From positions 248,001 to 312,000 of the forward strand of contig WVSL01000003.1 in assembly GCA_015689685.1 (NCBI GenBank): 64,000 nt of DNA. Direction: 5' to 3'. The translations under genes were made by a program, and so were the position numbers. The first letter of the stretch is position 1. The number at the start of each line of letters is the position of its first letter. Under the pieces are notes generated by a model. The model did no database searches. It was given only the letters and a program-made list of their open reading frames with translations, and was not told the DNA's origin. The stretch comes from Rhodobacterales bacterium HKCCE2091 (GTDB lineage Bacteria > Pseudomonadota > Alphaproteobacteria > Rhodobacterales > Rhodobacteraceae). Below are positions 23,532 through 31,597 of this stretch, in pieces.

Positions 23532-24770
23532 TCACAGCGTGTCGAGCACCTCCCGCACCTGTGCCTCCCGCGCCGCGCGGTCCCAGTCCCGCGCATCGAC
23601 CATGTCCGACCAGATCTCGATGACCTTCACGCCCGCTTCCTCCAGCGCCCGCTTCGCGAACAGCGACCCGTGGCCCGAGAACCGGTCGTGCCGCGGGATC
23701 AGCATGAGCGCCACGTCGATCCGGTTGCGCCGCGCCTCGCGCACCATCCACTCGTTGACCCAGGGCGGCTGGTGCAACTGCTCGTTCATCGCCGTGACCC
23801 GCGCGGCCAGCGCCCGGATCGGGTCGCCGTGGTCGGCGCGGATGTAGCCGTCGGCGGCGAAGGGCAGGTACATCGACCAGCAGAACACCGCGCCATGGCT
23901 GGCCTCGAAGGCGGAATAGAACCCGGTATCGAACCAGAGCCCCGCGCCGATCCACATCATGCGGATGCGCTCGTTGTCGCAGATCCACTCCTGCCGCGCG
24001 ATCCGGCCCGCGACCTCTGCCCGGAACGCTTCGGCATGGGCCAGCGCCCAGTCGGAGCCGCGATGCCATTGCGGGATCATCACATTCGGCATCTGCTCGG
24101 CGATGCCCATGACGCAGGCGGGCGCGGCGGCCAGCATCTCCGACACCTCGCCCATGATCCGCTCCTGCCGGTCGATGGCGTCCATGTAGGTGGCGAAGCC
24201 GTCGCGATCGAAGCTGCGCCCGGTCAGCGACTGAAGCGCGTCGATCAGCGCCTCGATCTCCGCCACGGCGAGGTCGAGCCGGTCTGTGCCGTACAGGTCC
24301 TCCCACTCCTCCCGCGCCTTGTCCCACCAGTCGGGGGCCGGGTCCGGCACGGCGGGGGCGGACATCAGGTGCAGCGGCGCGCCGGTGGCCTCGGACCAGA
24401 GCTGGAAGATCTTCTGGTGCTCGTCCGAGGATTGCCGCGCGCACAGCAGGCTCGGCGCGGGAAGCCCGCCCCAGGGCTGCCGCTCCGGATCGTTCTCGAG
24501 CGCCGCGATCAGCGGCAGCGAGGAATAGCGTGGCAGGTGGGCGTGGAAGCCGCGGGCCTCCATCCGGTCGAAGTAATGCGCCGAAAGCTGCTTCGCCGCC
24601 AGCAGTGCCGACCACCACTGGTTGGTGACGATGGGCACGTCCATGTGGTGGAAGATCTCGTGCGGCGTGTCGGCGTTGACGAAGGCATAGGGCGCGCCGC
24701 CCTTGATCGTGTCGCGAAGGCCCCGCACCCAGTCCTTCTGGTAGGCGCCCGCGGCGCGCGCGCAGGTCAT
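23532..24770 (-). CDS. 2-hydroxyacyl-CoA dehydratase/benzoyl-CoA reductase-like subunit (HgdB family)
   Basis: 412 residues. The family fold shows in PYAFVNADTPHEIFHHMDVP, LPAPSLLCARQSSDEHQK, IWSDMVDARDWD and the helical middle. Cys residues in LLCARQ, APACVMG, EWICDNE and AVFCWSM are candidates for the three ligands of a 4Fe-4S cluster. Known members remove the 2-hydroxyl of acyl-CoAs by a radical mechanism after ATP-driven activation. Paired with the next gene (4-nt overlap). No activator ATPase gene is present in the window, so function as a dehydratase is not proven. Confidence 0.75.
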   Translation of the reverse strand: MTCARAAGAYQKDWVRGLRDTIKGGAPYAFVNADTPHEIFHHMDVPIVTNQWWSALLAAKQLSAHYFDRMEARGFHAHLPRYSSLPLIAALENDPERQPWGGLPAPSLLCARQSSDEHQKIFQLWSEATGAPLHLMSAPAVPDPAPDWWDKAREEWEDLYGTDRLDLAVAEIEALIDALQSLTGRSFDRDGFATYMDAIDRQERIMGEVSEMLAAAPACVMGIAEQMPNVMIPQWHRGSDWALAHAEAFRAEVAGRIARQEWICDNERIRMMWIGAGLWFDTGFYSAFEASHGAVFCWSMYLPFAADGYIRADHGDPIRALAARVTAMNEQLHQPPWVNEWMVREARRNRIDVALMLIPRHDRFSGHGSLFAKRALEEAGVKVIEIWSDMVDARDWDRAAREAQVREVLDTL

Positions 24771-25846
24771 GCCGGAACCTTTGCGGCCGCCAGCCGCGCC
24801 CGCGCGGCCCCGAGCCACGCCTCGTCCGGCGGTTCCGGCCGGAGGCCCAGGTCGATCAGCGGGATGCCCCTTGCCGCCAGCGCCTCGCGAAGCGGCGGGA
24901 TGTCCCATCCGAAGGCTTCCTCGTGCTCGGCGCATTGCGCGACGACGGCCGCGCAGCCCGCAAGCCGGTCGACCAGCGCGGCGCGGTGACGGCCAGCGGG
25001 CGCGGCGCGCGGGTGCAGGGGATCGGTCGCGGCGGCGCGGATAACGGCTTCGAGGTCCGGTGTCGCAGGCGCCGGGCCGGGCCAGCACGCGCCCGTGGGC
25101 GTCAGGTCGCGCACCGGCCGGTCGATCAGGTCGTGCAGCGCCGCGGTGCCGATGGCCGACCCGACCAGCCCGATCCTGTCGCCCTCGATCCTCGGTTCCT
25201 CCGCGAGGGCAGCGTCGAGCGCCTCGGCATGGACGAGCGGCGACAGGTACCGCCCCGCGTTGCGCCAGACATGGGCGACCCGTGCGGACACCGACGCCGC
25301 GTCCAGCCGTGCCAGTGCGGCGCGGCGCACGTCCTCCTGCGCGAGCGCCTCGGCCAGGGACGGCGCGCCGGTCGCGTCGAGGTGCGCCGAAAGCGCCGCC
25401 CGAAGCCGTGCGGCCTCGGTCATGTTGAACGCGTGCGCCGGCGCGCTGTCGGTATGGACGAGGTTCCACAGGTGCAGGGGCGGCCCGGGCGGCAGCGCGC
25501 CCTGGCGGCGGAGTTCCGCGGCGTACTGGTAGGCGACCAGCGCGGCGGCATCGTCCCGCGCGAACACGAGCACGGCAAAGCCGTCATAGGCGCCGGCGGC
25601 AAGGCGATGCAGGAACCGCGCGGCGAAGGTGTCGACGAAGGGCTCGACCACCGCGGCTACCGCGGGATGGAGCGGCACCGGATCCGGCGGCGCGAGTTTC
25701 ACGTCCAGCGCCACCCCGCCTGCCGCCGCGACCAGGGCGAGCGGAACGCCGTCGCCGAAAAGCCCGACACGGCCCGGGCCATCGCCCGCACCCGCCGCCC
25801 CGCGGGCGAAGGCGCGTTCCAGCATGTCCGCGGCGCGTCCCGGCAT
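24767..25846 (-). CDS. Second 2-hydroxyacyl-CoA dehydratase-like subunit
   Basis: 359 residues. The C-terminal part (AAVVAQCAEHEEAFGWDIPP, then LREALAARGIPLIDLGLR) matches the D-component fold of HgdA/HgdB and BcrB/C proteins, as does the arrangement of an N-terminal Rossmann-like half. Weaker family resemblance than its partner. GGAGGGACC ribosome site, start 13 nt from a GTTCA-type operator. Probably forms a heterodimer with the product of 23532-24770. Confidence 0.62.
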   Translation of the reverse strand: MPGRAADMLERAFARGAAGAGDGPGRVGLFGDGVPLALVAAAGGVALDVKLAPPDPVPLHPAVAAVVEPFVDTFAARFLHRLAAGAYDGFAVLVFARDDAAALVAYQYAAELRRQGALPPGPPLHLWNLVHTDSAPAHAFNMTEAARLRAALSAHLDATGAPSLAEALAQEDVRRAALARLDAASVSARVAHVWRNAGRYLSPLVHAEALDAALAEEPRIEGDRIGLVGSAIGTAALHDLIDRPVRDLTPTGACWPGPAPATPDLEAVIRAAATDPLHPRAAPAGRHRAALVDRLAGCAAVVAQCAEHEEAFGWDIPPLREALAARGIPLIDLGLRPEPPDEAWLGAARARLAAAKVPA

Positions 25847-25864
25847 GGTCCCTCCTCCAATTTA

Positions 25865-25879
25865 GTTCATCTGGCGAAC
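25865..25879. promoter_or_regulatory. Operator 2: GTTCA-N5-CGAAC palindrome
   Basis: One mismatch between arms. On the minus strand it abuts TAAATT (25864-25859), the same position relative to a -10-like element as operator 1, in front of the dehydratase operon. Confidence 0.65.
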
Positions 25880-25925
25880 CATCTTGCCGGAAGTCAAGGC
25901 CCGCTTGACCGGCCGACACGAATTA

Positions 25926-25940
25926 GTTCATACGTTGAAC
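25926..25940. promoter_or_regulatory. Operator 3: GTTCA-N5-TGAAC palindrome
   Basis: Perfect arms. It lies 18 nt before the CoA-transferase start at 25959 and overlaps the likely -10 region (TTGACC at 25905-25910, 17-nt spacer, TCATAC at 25928-25933). 61 bp from operator 2 in the same divergent region. Confidence 0.7.
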
Positions 25941-25958
25941 CATCAAGGGAGGAACAAG

Positions 25959-27143
25959 ATGGCCCAACCGCTGGCCGGCGTCCGCATCGCCGATTTCAGC
26001 CATGTTATCGCGGGTCCGCTGGCCACGCAGTTCCTGTGCCTTCTCGGGGCCGAGGTCATCAAGGTCGAACCCGCCCAGGGCGACGCGATGCGCTACTACA
26101 CCCGCCGCGACGACCTGCGCGGGATGGCGGAACCCTTCATGGGCGCCAACGCGGGCAAGAAATCCGTCGTTCTGGACCTGAAATCCGAACAGGGACGCGC
26201 CGATGCCCGCGCGCTCGCCGCTTCCGCCGATATCGTGGTGGAGAACTTCCGCCCCGGCGTCGCGGACCGGCTCGGGCTCGGGCACGAGACGCTGATGGCC
26301 GAGACGCCGGGTCTGATCTACTGCTCCATCTCGGGCTTCGGCCAGACCGGCCCGATGCGCGACTGGCCCGCGATCGACCAGGTGATCCAGAGCATTTCCG
26401 GCCTGATGACCCTTTCGGGGTCGTCCGGGGACGGCGCGACGCGGATCGGCTTTCCCATCGTCGACACCTACTGCGCCCTGATGGCCGCCTTCGCGATCCT
26501 CGCCGCCTACACGCAGCGGCAGGCGGACCCGGACGGGCGCGGGCAATACGTCGACGTGTCGATGCTGGACACGACGATGGTGATGATGAGCTCGGTCCTC
26601 GCGCAGATCCTCGTCTCGGGCCAGCCGCCGGTGCGAAGCGGAAACCGCGGCTTTTCCGGCGCGCCGACCGCCGACACCTTCGACACCGCCGAAGGCCAGA
26701 TCACCATCGGCGCGGTGCAGCAGAACCAGGTGGAGCGGCTCTTCGGCGCGCTCGAACGTCCCGACCTCCTGCAGGATCCGCGCTTCGCGACGCCGCCCGC
26801 GCGGATGGAGAACGACGCCGCGCTGCAGGCCGAACTGGGCCGCGCCTTCGCGCTGAGGACCGCAGCGGAGTGGGAAGCGATCCTGAGCCGTGCCGGGGTG
26901 CCCGCGGGCAAGGTGCGCACGGTGGCCGAGGCGCTGGACCTGCCGCAGGTCCAGGACCGGGGCCTGTTCCTGACCGTGCCGACGCCGATGGCGGCCACGC
27001 CCGAGGCACGGATCCTGAACGCGGGCTTCAGCTTCGCCCATGACGGTCCGGGACACGACCGGCCGGTTCCGGCGCTCGGGGAACATACCGAAGAAATCCT
27101 GGATGCGCTGCGGTCCGGCGGGCCGGACCGCCTGCGGGGCTAG
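25959..27143 (+). CDS. CaiB/BaiF (class III) CoA-transferase
   Basis: 394 residues. VRIADFSHVIAGPLATQFLC, VVENFRPGVADRLGLG and the catalytic Asp in FPIVDTYCALMAAFAILAA are all present, so the enzyme looks intact. AGGGAGGAAC ribosome site. Divergent from the dehydratase-like genes with two GTTCA boxes between them, and converging (4-nt overlap) with the MarR gene. Likely acts in the same organic-acid pathway. Confidence 0.88.
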   Translation: MAQPLAGVRIADFSHVIAGPLATQFLCLLGAEVIKVEPAQGDAMRYYTRRDDLRGMAEPFMGANAGKKSVVLDLKSEQGRADARALAASADIVVENFRPGVADRLGLGHETLMAETPGLIYCSISGFGQTGPMRDWPAIDQVIQSISGLMTLSGSSGDGATRIGFPIVDTYCALMAAFAILAAYTQRQADPDGRGQYVDVSMLDTTMVMMSSVLAQILVSGQPPVRSGNRGFSGAPTADTFDTAEGQITIGAVQQNQVERLFGALERPDLLQDPRFATPPARMENDAALQAELGRAFALRTAAEWEAILSRAGVPAGKVRTVAEALDLPQVQDRGLFLTVPTPMAATPEARILNAGFSFAHDGPGHDRPVPALGEHTEEILDALRSGGPDRLRG

Positions 27144-27667
27144 TCGTCGTCGCCGCTGCCCGGCACGCCCGGACCGCGTTCGGCAAGCCCCGCCACCAGC
27201 CGGAACAGGACCGAGAAGAACATGTCGCGCTCCGCCGCCGGGATGTCCGCGAACCAGTCCGCGTGCAGGTCCGCCGACATCCTGTGCATCCGCTCCGTCA
27301 TCTCCTCGCCCGCGCGGGTCAGGCACAACTCGTTCGAACGCCGGTCGGTCGTGCTGCGGCGGCGCTCGATCAGCCCGCGCCGTTCCAGGAGCTGCACCAC
27401 CTTGGTCACGGCGGATTTCTTCAGGACGACGGCGGTCGCCAGCGCGTTCTGGCTGATGCCGGGGTTGTGCGCGATGACCGCGAGCACGCCGATCTCGCCC
27501 GGCTCCAGCCCCAGTTCGTGGCGCATGACGTTGCTTTCGCCCCGGAGGAGAAAGCGGATCGTGCGGCTCAGGAACGGCAGGTCGCGGGACAGCCAGCCGA
27601 TCTCGACCACCTCTCCCGTTCCGATCCGAAGCCGCCCGAGCGTCTCGCTGTCGATCTCTCGCGTCAT
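27140..27667 (-). CDS. MarR family transcriptional regulator
   Basis: 175 residues, winged helix with NALATAVVLKKSAVTKVVQLLERRGLIERR (given as two parts: NALATAVVLKKSAVTK and VVQLLERRGLIERR) and the beta-wing DRRSNELCLT. Its 3' end overlaps the CoA-transferase gene by 4 nt. As the only regulator among the CoA-transferase and dehydratase genes, it is the best candidate for binding the three GTTCA-N5-TGAAC sites; MarR proteins typically bind such palindromes and release on aromatic or CoA ligands. No copy of the site precedes its own gene. Confidence 0.87.
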   Translation of the reverse strand: MTREIDSETLGRLRIGTGEVVEIGWLSRDLPFLSRTIRFLLRGESNVMRHELGLEPGEIGVLAVIAHNPGISQNALATAVVLKKSAVTKVVQLLERRGLIERRRSTTDRRSNELCLTRAGEEMTERMHRMSADLHADWFADIPAAERDMFFSVLFRLVAGLAERGPGVPGSGDDD

Positions 27668-27739
27668 TGCAGGATCCTGACCGAAGCCGCGTCCGAGGGC
27701 AAGCGGGCGCGGATTCGCTGCCTCCGGGCCCGGGTGCCC

Positions 27740-27768
27740 TTGCGCGACGGCGATTCCTGAGTTCTATA
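27740..27768 (+). promoter_or_regulatory. Putative sigma-70 promoter of iron/siderophore ABC operon
   Basis: TTGCGC (27740-27745), 17-nt spacer, TCTATA (27763-27768), 86 nt before the binding-protein start. No clear Fur, Irr or RirA box was identified by eye. Confidence 0.45.
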
Positions 27769-27854
27769 GTCGGAAATTCAACCCACTCCGCTGGCGTCGT
27801 CCAGCACAGCGGCCAGATTGAGCCGTCCGCGGAGCCGAACGGAAAGGACCTGTC

Positions 27855-28769
27855 ATGGTTTCCCGTCTGCTCGCGCTCGCCCTGTGCGCGGCCCCTGCCC
27901 TCGCCCCGGCCTTCGCTTCGGCCCAGGAGGTCGAGATCGAAACCTTCGCCGGCCCGGTGAGCGTTCCCGCGAACCCGGCGACAGTGGTGGTGCTCGACCT
28001 CGCCGCAATCGACACGCTTCAGGCGCTCGGCGTCGCGCCCGCGGGCGTCCCCGACATCACCCCGCCGGCCTACCTCGCCGATGCCGTCGCGGCGGCGGAG
28101 ACGGTCGGCACGCTGTTCGAACCGGATTTCGAGGCCATCGCGGTGATGCGCCCCGACCTGATCGTCGCCGGCGGGCGGTCGCAGTCGCAGGTGGAACCGC
28201 TGTCGGCCATCGCGCCAGCCATCGACATGACCATCGACGGCACCGACCTCGTCGCGGATGCCCGCGCCCGGCTGGCGGCCTACGGAGCGCTCTTCGACCG
28301 CGACGCCGAGGCGGAGGCGCTGGAAGCGGAACTCGACGCCGCGCTCGACGGCGCACGCGCGGCCATCGAGGGCCGCGGCGACGGGCTGATCCTCCTGACC
28401 AACGGCGGCGCGGTGTCGGCCTACGGCGCCGACAGCCGGTTCGGCTGGATCCACACCGAGCTCGGATTACCCGAGGCGGTGCCGGACCTGAGCGCCGAGA
28501 CCCACGGCGAATCCGTGTCCTTCGAATTCATCGCCGAAGCCGATCCCGACTGGATCCTCGTCGTCGACCGGGGCGCGGCCATCGGCCAGGCCGGCGAGGC
28601 CGCCGCGGCCACGCTCGACAACCCGCTCGTCGCCGGGACGAACGCGGCGCGGGAGGGTCACGTCGTCTACCTCGACAGCGCGCCGCTCTACCTCGCCGGT
28701 GGCGGGATCGGGTCGCTGATGATCACCATCGGCGAGATCCGGGACGCCTTCGACGCCGCGGGGAGCTGA
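27855..28769 (+). CDS. Siderophore/iron ABC transporter substrate-binding protein (FatB/CeuE/VctP-like)
   Basis: 304 residues with signal peptide (about 1-23), then a two-lobe class III binding fold. IDTLQALGVAPAGVPDITPP, FEAIAVMRPDLIVAGGRSQS and the C-terminal GGIGSLMITIGEIRDAF are typical of the catecholate siderophore-binding proteins of the YclQ/CeuE group. There is no lipobox Cys, so it is soluble periplasmic. It heads a four-gene importer operon. Confidence 0.88.
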   Translation: MVSRLLALALCAAPALAPAFASAQEVEIETFAGPVSVPANPATVVVLDLAAIDTLQALGVAPAGVPDITPPAYLADAVAAAETVGTLFEPDFEAIAVMRPDLIVAGGRSQSQVEPLSAIAPAIDMTIDGTDLVADARARLAAYGALFDRDAEAEALEAELDAALDGARAAIEGRGDGLILLTNGGAVSAYGADSRFGWIHTELGLPEAVPDLSAETHGESVSFEFIAEADPDWILVVDRGAAIGQAGEAAAATLDNPLVAGTNAAREGHVVYLDSAPLYLAGGGIGSLMITIGEIRDAFDAAGS

Positions 28770-28772
28770 AGG

Positions 28773-29726
28773 ATGCGCAGCGTCGCGCCGTCCCTCGCGG
28801 CGCTGGTCGTCCTCGTCGCGCTGAGCCTCGGCATCGGCGCGGCGGACCTCGGCGGCGACAGCGGCGTCGACCGCTGGCTGGTGCTGGCAGTCAGCCGGGT
28901 GCCGCGCACGCTGGCCGCGCTTCTCGCCGGTGCCGGACTGGCGCTGGCGGGCGTGGTGGTGCAGCTCGCGGTGCAGAACCGGATGGTCGAACCCGGCCTG
29001 ACCGGCACGCCGGAGGCCGCGATGCTCGGCCTCGTTGCCATCACCCTCGCCGCGCCGGGCGCGGCGCTGATCGTCAAGATGGGCGTGGCGGCGGCCGCGG
29101 CGCTGGCCGGAACGCTCGGATTTCTCGCGCTCGCGCGCCATGTCCCGCGGCAGGACCCGCTGCTGATGCCCCTGGTCGGGCTGATCTACGGCGGCATTCT
29201 CGGGGCGGCGGCGCTGTGGTTCGCCTGGACCGCCGACCTCGTGCAATACCTCGGGACCTGGATGAACGGCTCCTTCGCGGGCGTGCTCGGCGGGCGGTAC
29301 GAGCTTCTGTGGCTGATCGCGGTGCTCGCCGCCGTGCTCTGGGCCGCCGCCGACCGGATCACGCTTCTCGGTCTCGGCGAGGACCGCGCCCGCGCGCTTG
29401 GGCTCGACACCCGGCGGACGCTGGCGCTCGGCCTCCTGGTGGTGGCGATCACGGTGTCGGCGGTGGTCGTCACTGTCGGCGCGCTGCCCTTCGTCGGGCT
29501 CGTGGTGCCGAACATCGTCGCCCGCCGCCACGGCGACAACCTGCGCGCGAACCTGCCGCGCGTGGCGGCGCTCGGCGGGCTGATGGTGCTGGCCTCCGAC
29601 ATCCTCGGGCGGGTCCTGCGCTGGCCCTACGAGATACCGGCGGCGACCGTCTTCGCCGTGCTCGGCGCGGGTATCTTCCTGTGGCTCCTGAACGCGCCCG
29701 CACGGCCGCGGCCCGCCCATGGCTGA
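28773..29726 (+). CDS. Siderophore ABC transporter permease (FecCD family, FatD/CeuB-like)
   Basis: 317 residues, nine or so TM helices, with the FecCD signature VPRTLAALLAGAGLALAGVVVQ (shortened here to VPRTLAALLAGAGLALAG) and LPFVGLVVPNIVARRHG near the C-terminus. Starts 3 nt after the binding-protein stop and overlaps the second permease by 8 nt. Confidence 0.9.
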   Translation: MRSVAPSLAALVVLVALSLGIGAADLGGDSGVDRWLVLAVSRVPRTLAALLAGAGLALAGVVVQLAVQNRMVEPGLTGTPEAAMLGLVAITLAAPGAALIVKMGVAAAAALAGTLGFLALARHVPRQDPLLMPLVGLIYGGILGAAALWFAWTADLVQYLGTWMNGSFAGVLGGRYELLWLIAVLAAVLWAAADRITLLGLGEDRARALGLDTRRTLALGLLVVAITVSAVVVTVGALPFVGLVVPNIVARRHGDNLRANLPRVAALGGLMVLASDILGRVLRWPYEIPAATVFAVLGAGIFLWLLNAPARPRPAHG

Positions 29727-30666
29727 ACGTCGACTGCTGCTGCTGCTCGGCCTCGGGCTCGCGGGCCTGTCGGCGCTCTACCTGCTGTGGCACCTGCGCC
29801 CGCCGGTGGACTACATCCTGCCGCTTCGCGCGACGAAACTCTCCGCCCTGATCCTCGTCGGCGCGGCGAGCGGGGCGGCGACGGTGGTGTTCCAGACCGT
29901 CGCGGGCAACCGGCTGCTCGCGCCGGGGATCGTCGGCTTCGACGCGCTCTTCGTGTTCACCCAGACCATGCTCGTCTTCGGCCTCGGTGCCGCGGGCTAC
30001 GCCACCCTGCCCGCCCTGCCCCGGTTCCTCGGCGACCTGTCGGTGATGCTGGTGGCCTCGCTGTTGCTGTTCGGCCTCCTCCTGCGGCGCGGCGCGGGGG
30101 ACGTGATCCGGATGCTCCTGACCGGCGTGATCCTCGGCGCGCTCCTCCGCGGCCTCGCCTCCTTCGCGCAACGGCTGCTGGAGCCGTCGGAATTCGCGGT
30201 CGTCCAACAGGCCACCGTGGCCTCCTTCGGGTCCGTAGACCGGACGCAGCTCGGCATCGCCGCGGCGGTGCTGGCGGCGGGGCTGGGCGGGGCGATGGCC
30301 CTCGCCCCCCGGCTCGACGTGGCCGCGCTCGGGCGGGAAAAGGCGTTCAGCCTCGGTGTCGACCATGACCGCCTGACGCTGGTCGCGCTGGCGCTGGTCG
30401 CGGCGCTGGTGTCGGCGGCGACGGCGCTGGTGGGGCCGGTGGCCTTCCTCGGCCTCCTCGCCGCCAGCCTCGCCCGCGCCGCCCTGCCGACCGAACGCCA
30501 CGCGATCACCATCCCCGCCGCCGCCGTCACCGGGGCCGCGATCCTCGTCGCCGGGCAATCGGTGTTCGAACGCTTCCTCGGGCTGCAATCGACGCTCGGG
30601 GTCGTCGTGGAGTTCGCCGGCGGCCTCCTGTTCCTCGCCCTCGTCCTCAGACGGAGACCGGCATGA
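29719..30666 (+). CDS. Siderophore ABC transporter permease (FecCD family, FatC/CeuC-like)
   Basis: 315 residues, highly hydrophobic. RATKLSALILVGAASGAATV near the N-terminus and GPVAFLGLLAASLARA in the C-terminal coupling region identify the second FecCD subunit. Overlaps both neighbours (8 nt and 4 nt), so all four importer genes are coupled. Confidence 0.9.
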   Translation: MAERRLLLLLGLGLAGLSALYLLWHLRPPVDYILPLRATKLSALILVGAASGAATVVFQTVAGNRLLAPGIVGFDALFVFTQTMLVFGLGAAGYATLPALPRFLGDLSVMLVASLLLFGLLLRRGAGDVIRMLLTGVILGALLRGLASFAQRLLEPSEFAVVQQATVASFGSVDRTQLGIAAAVLAAGLGGAMALAPRLDVAALGREKAFSLGVDHDRLTLVALALVAALVSAATALVGPVAFLGLLAASLARAALPTERHAITIPAAAVTGAAILVAGQSVFERFLGLQSTLGVVVEFAGGLLFLALVLRRRPA

Positions 30667-31424
30667 TCGAGATCCGCAACCTGCACCTCGCCCGTGGCAG
30701 CACCGCGATCCTGCACGGGATCACCGCGACCATTCCCGCCCACGGCATCACCGCCCTGATCGGTCCGAACGGCGCCGGGAAGTCGACCCTGCTGCACGCC
30801 ATCGCGGGGCTGACCGCGCCGACCTCGGGCCGGGTCGCCGTGGGTGGGGACGACGTTCACCGGATGCGCGCGGAGGATCGCGCCCGCCGCCTCGCCGTGC
30901 TGACGCAATCGCAGGCCATGACCGCGCGGCTGACGGTGGGCGAGCTTCTGACCTTCGGCCGCTTGCCGCACCACAAGGGCCGCCCCGGTCCGGCGGACCG
31001 CGCCGCCGTCGCCGCCTCCCTCGCGGCCTTCGACCTCGGCACGCTGGCGGACCGCCCGCTCGACGCGCTGTCCGGCGGCCAGCGCCAGCGCGCCTTCGTG
31101 GCGATGGCCCATGCCCAGACCACGCCGTGGATGCTGCTCGACGAACCGCTCGCCGCGCTCGACCCGCGCTATGCTCGCGACATCATGGAACGACTGCACC
31201 GGCTGACCCGGCCGGGCGACGGCGGCCGCGCGGTAGTGATCGTCCTGCACGATCTCGCCATGGCCGCCCGCTACGCCGACCGCATCCTCGCGCTGAAGGA
31301 CGGCCGGGTTGCCGGATCGGGGCCGACCGGCACCGCCTTCAGCACCGAAGCACTCAGCGCGCTCTACGACACGTCCCTGAAGGTCGCGTGCCACGAGGGA
31401 CGGCCGCTCGTGCTTTACGACTGA
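30663..31424 (+). CDS. Siderophore ABC transporter ATP-binding protein (FepC/FatE-like)
   Basis: 253 residues with Walker A GPNGAGKST, signature LSGGQRQRAF, Walker B WMLLDEPLAALD and H-loop VLHDLAMA. Last gene of the operon. Functions with the two FecCD permeases in ferric-siderophore import across the inner membrane; no outer-membrane receptor or biosynthesis gene is in the window. Confidence 0.92.
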   Translation: MIEIRNLHLARGSTAILHGITATIPAHGITALIGPNGAGKSTLLHAIAGLTAPTSGRVAVGGDDVHRMRAEDRARRLAVLTQSQAMTARLTVGELLTFGRLPHHKGRPGPADRAAVAASLAAFDLGTLADRPLDALSGGQRQRAFVAMAHAQTTPWMLLDEPLAALDPRYARDIMERLHRLTRPGDGGRAVVIVLHDLAMAARYADRILALKDGRVAGSGPTGTAFSTEALSALYDTSLKVACHEGRPLVLYD

Positions 31425-31597
31425 CCGCGCGCCATGGGTCGCGGTTTCAACGGCTTGAAGGTTCGCACCGAACTTGCTGCAATCCTTAACAAAAAATCTC
31501 CGCACCCGCGTGGGCCGGGCCGCGTCCCGGCAAGGTTCTGGTAACATTTCGCGACGAGACCCGCGCCCAGTCCAGTGACCAACGGAGTTTCCAGAAC

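Noticed and set aside
25923-28454. An 843-codon minus-strand open frame spanning the CoA-transferase, MarR and siderophore-binding genes
   Set aside because: It crosses several convincing genes on both strands and its translation is low-complexity; typical high-G+C shadow frame.
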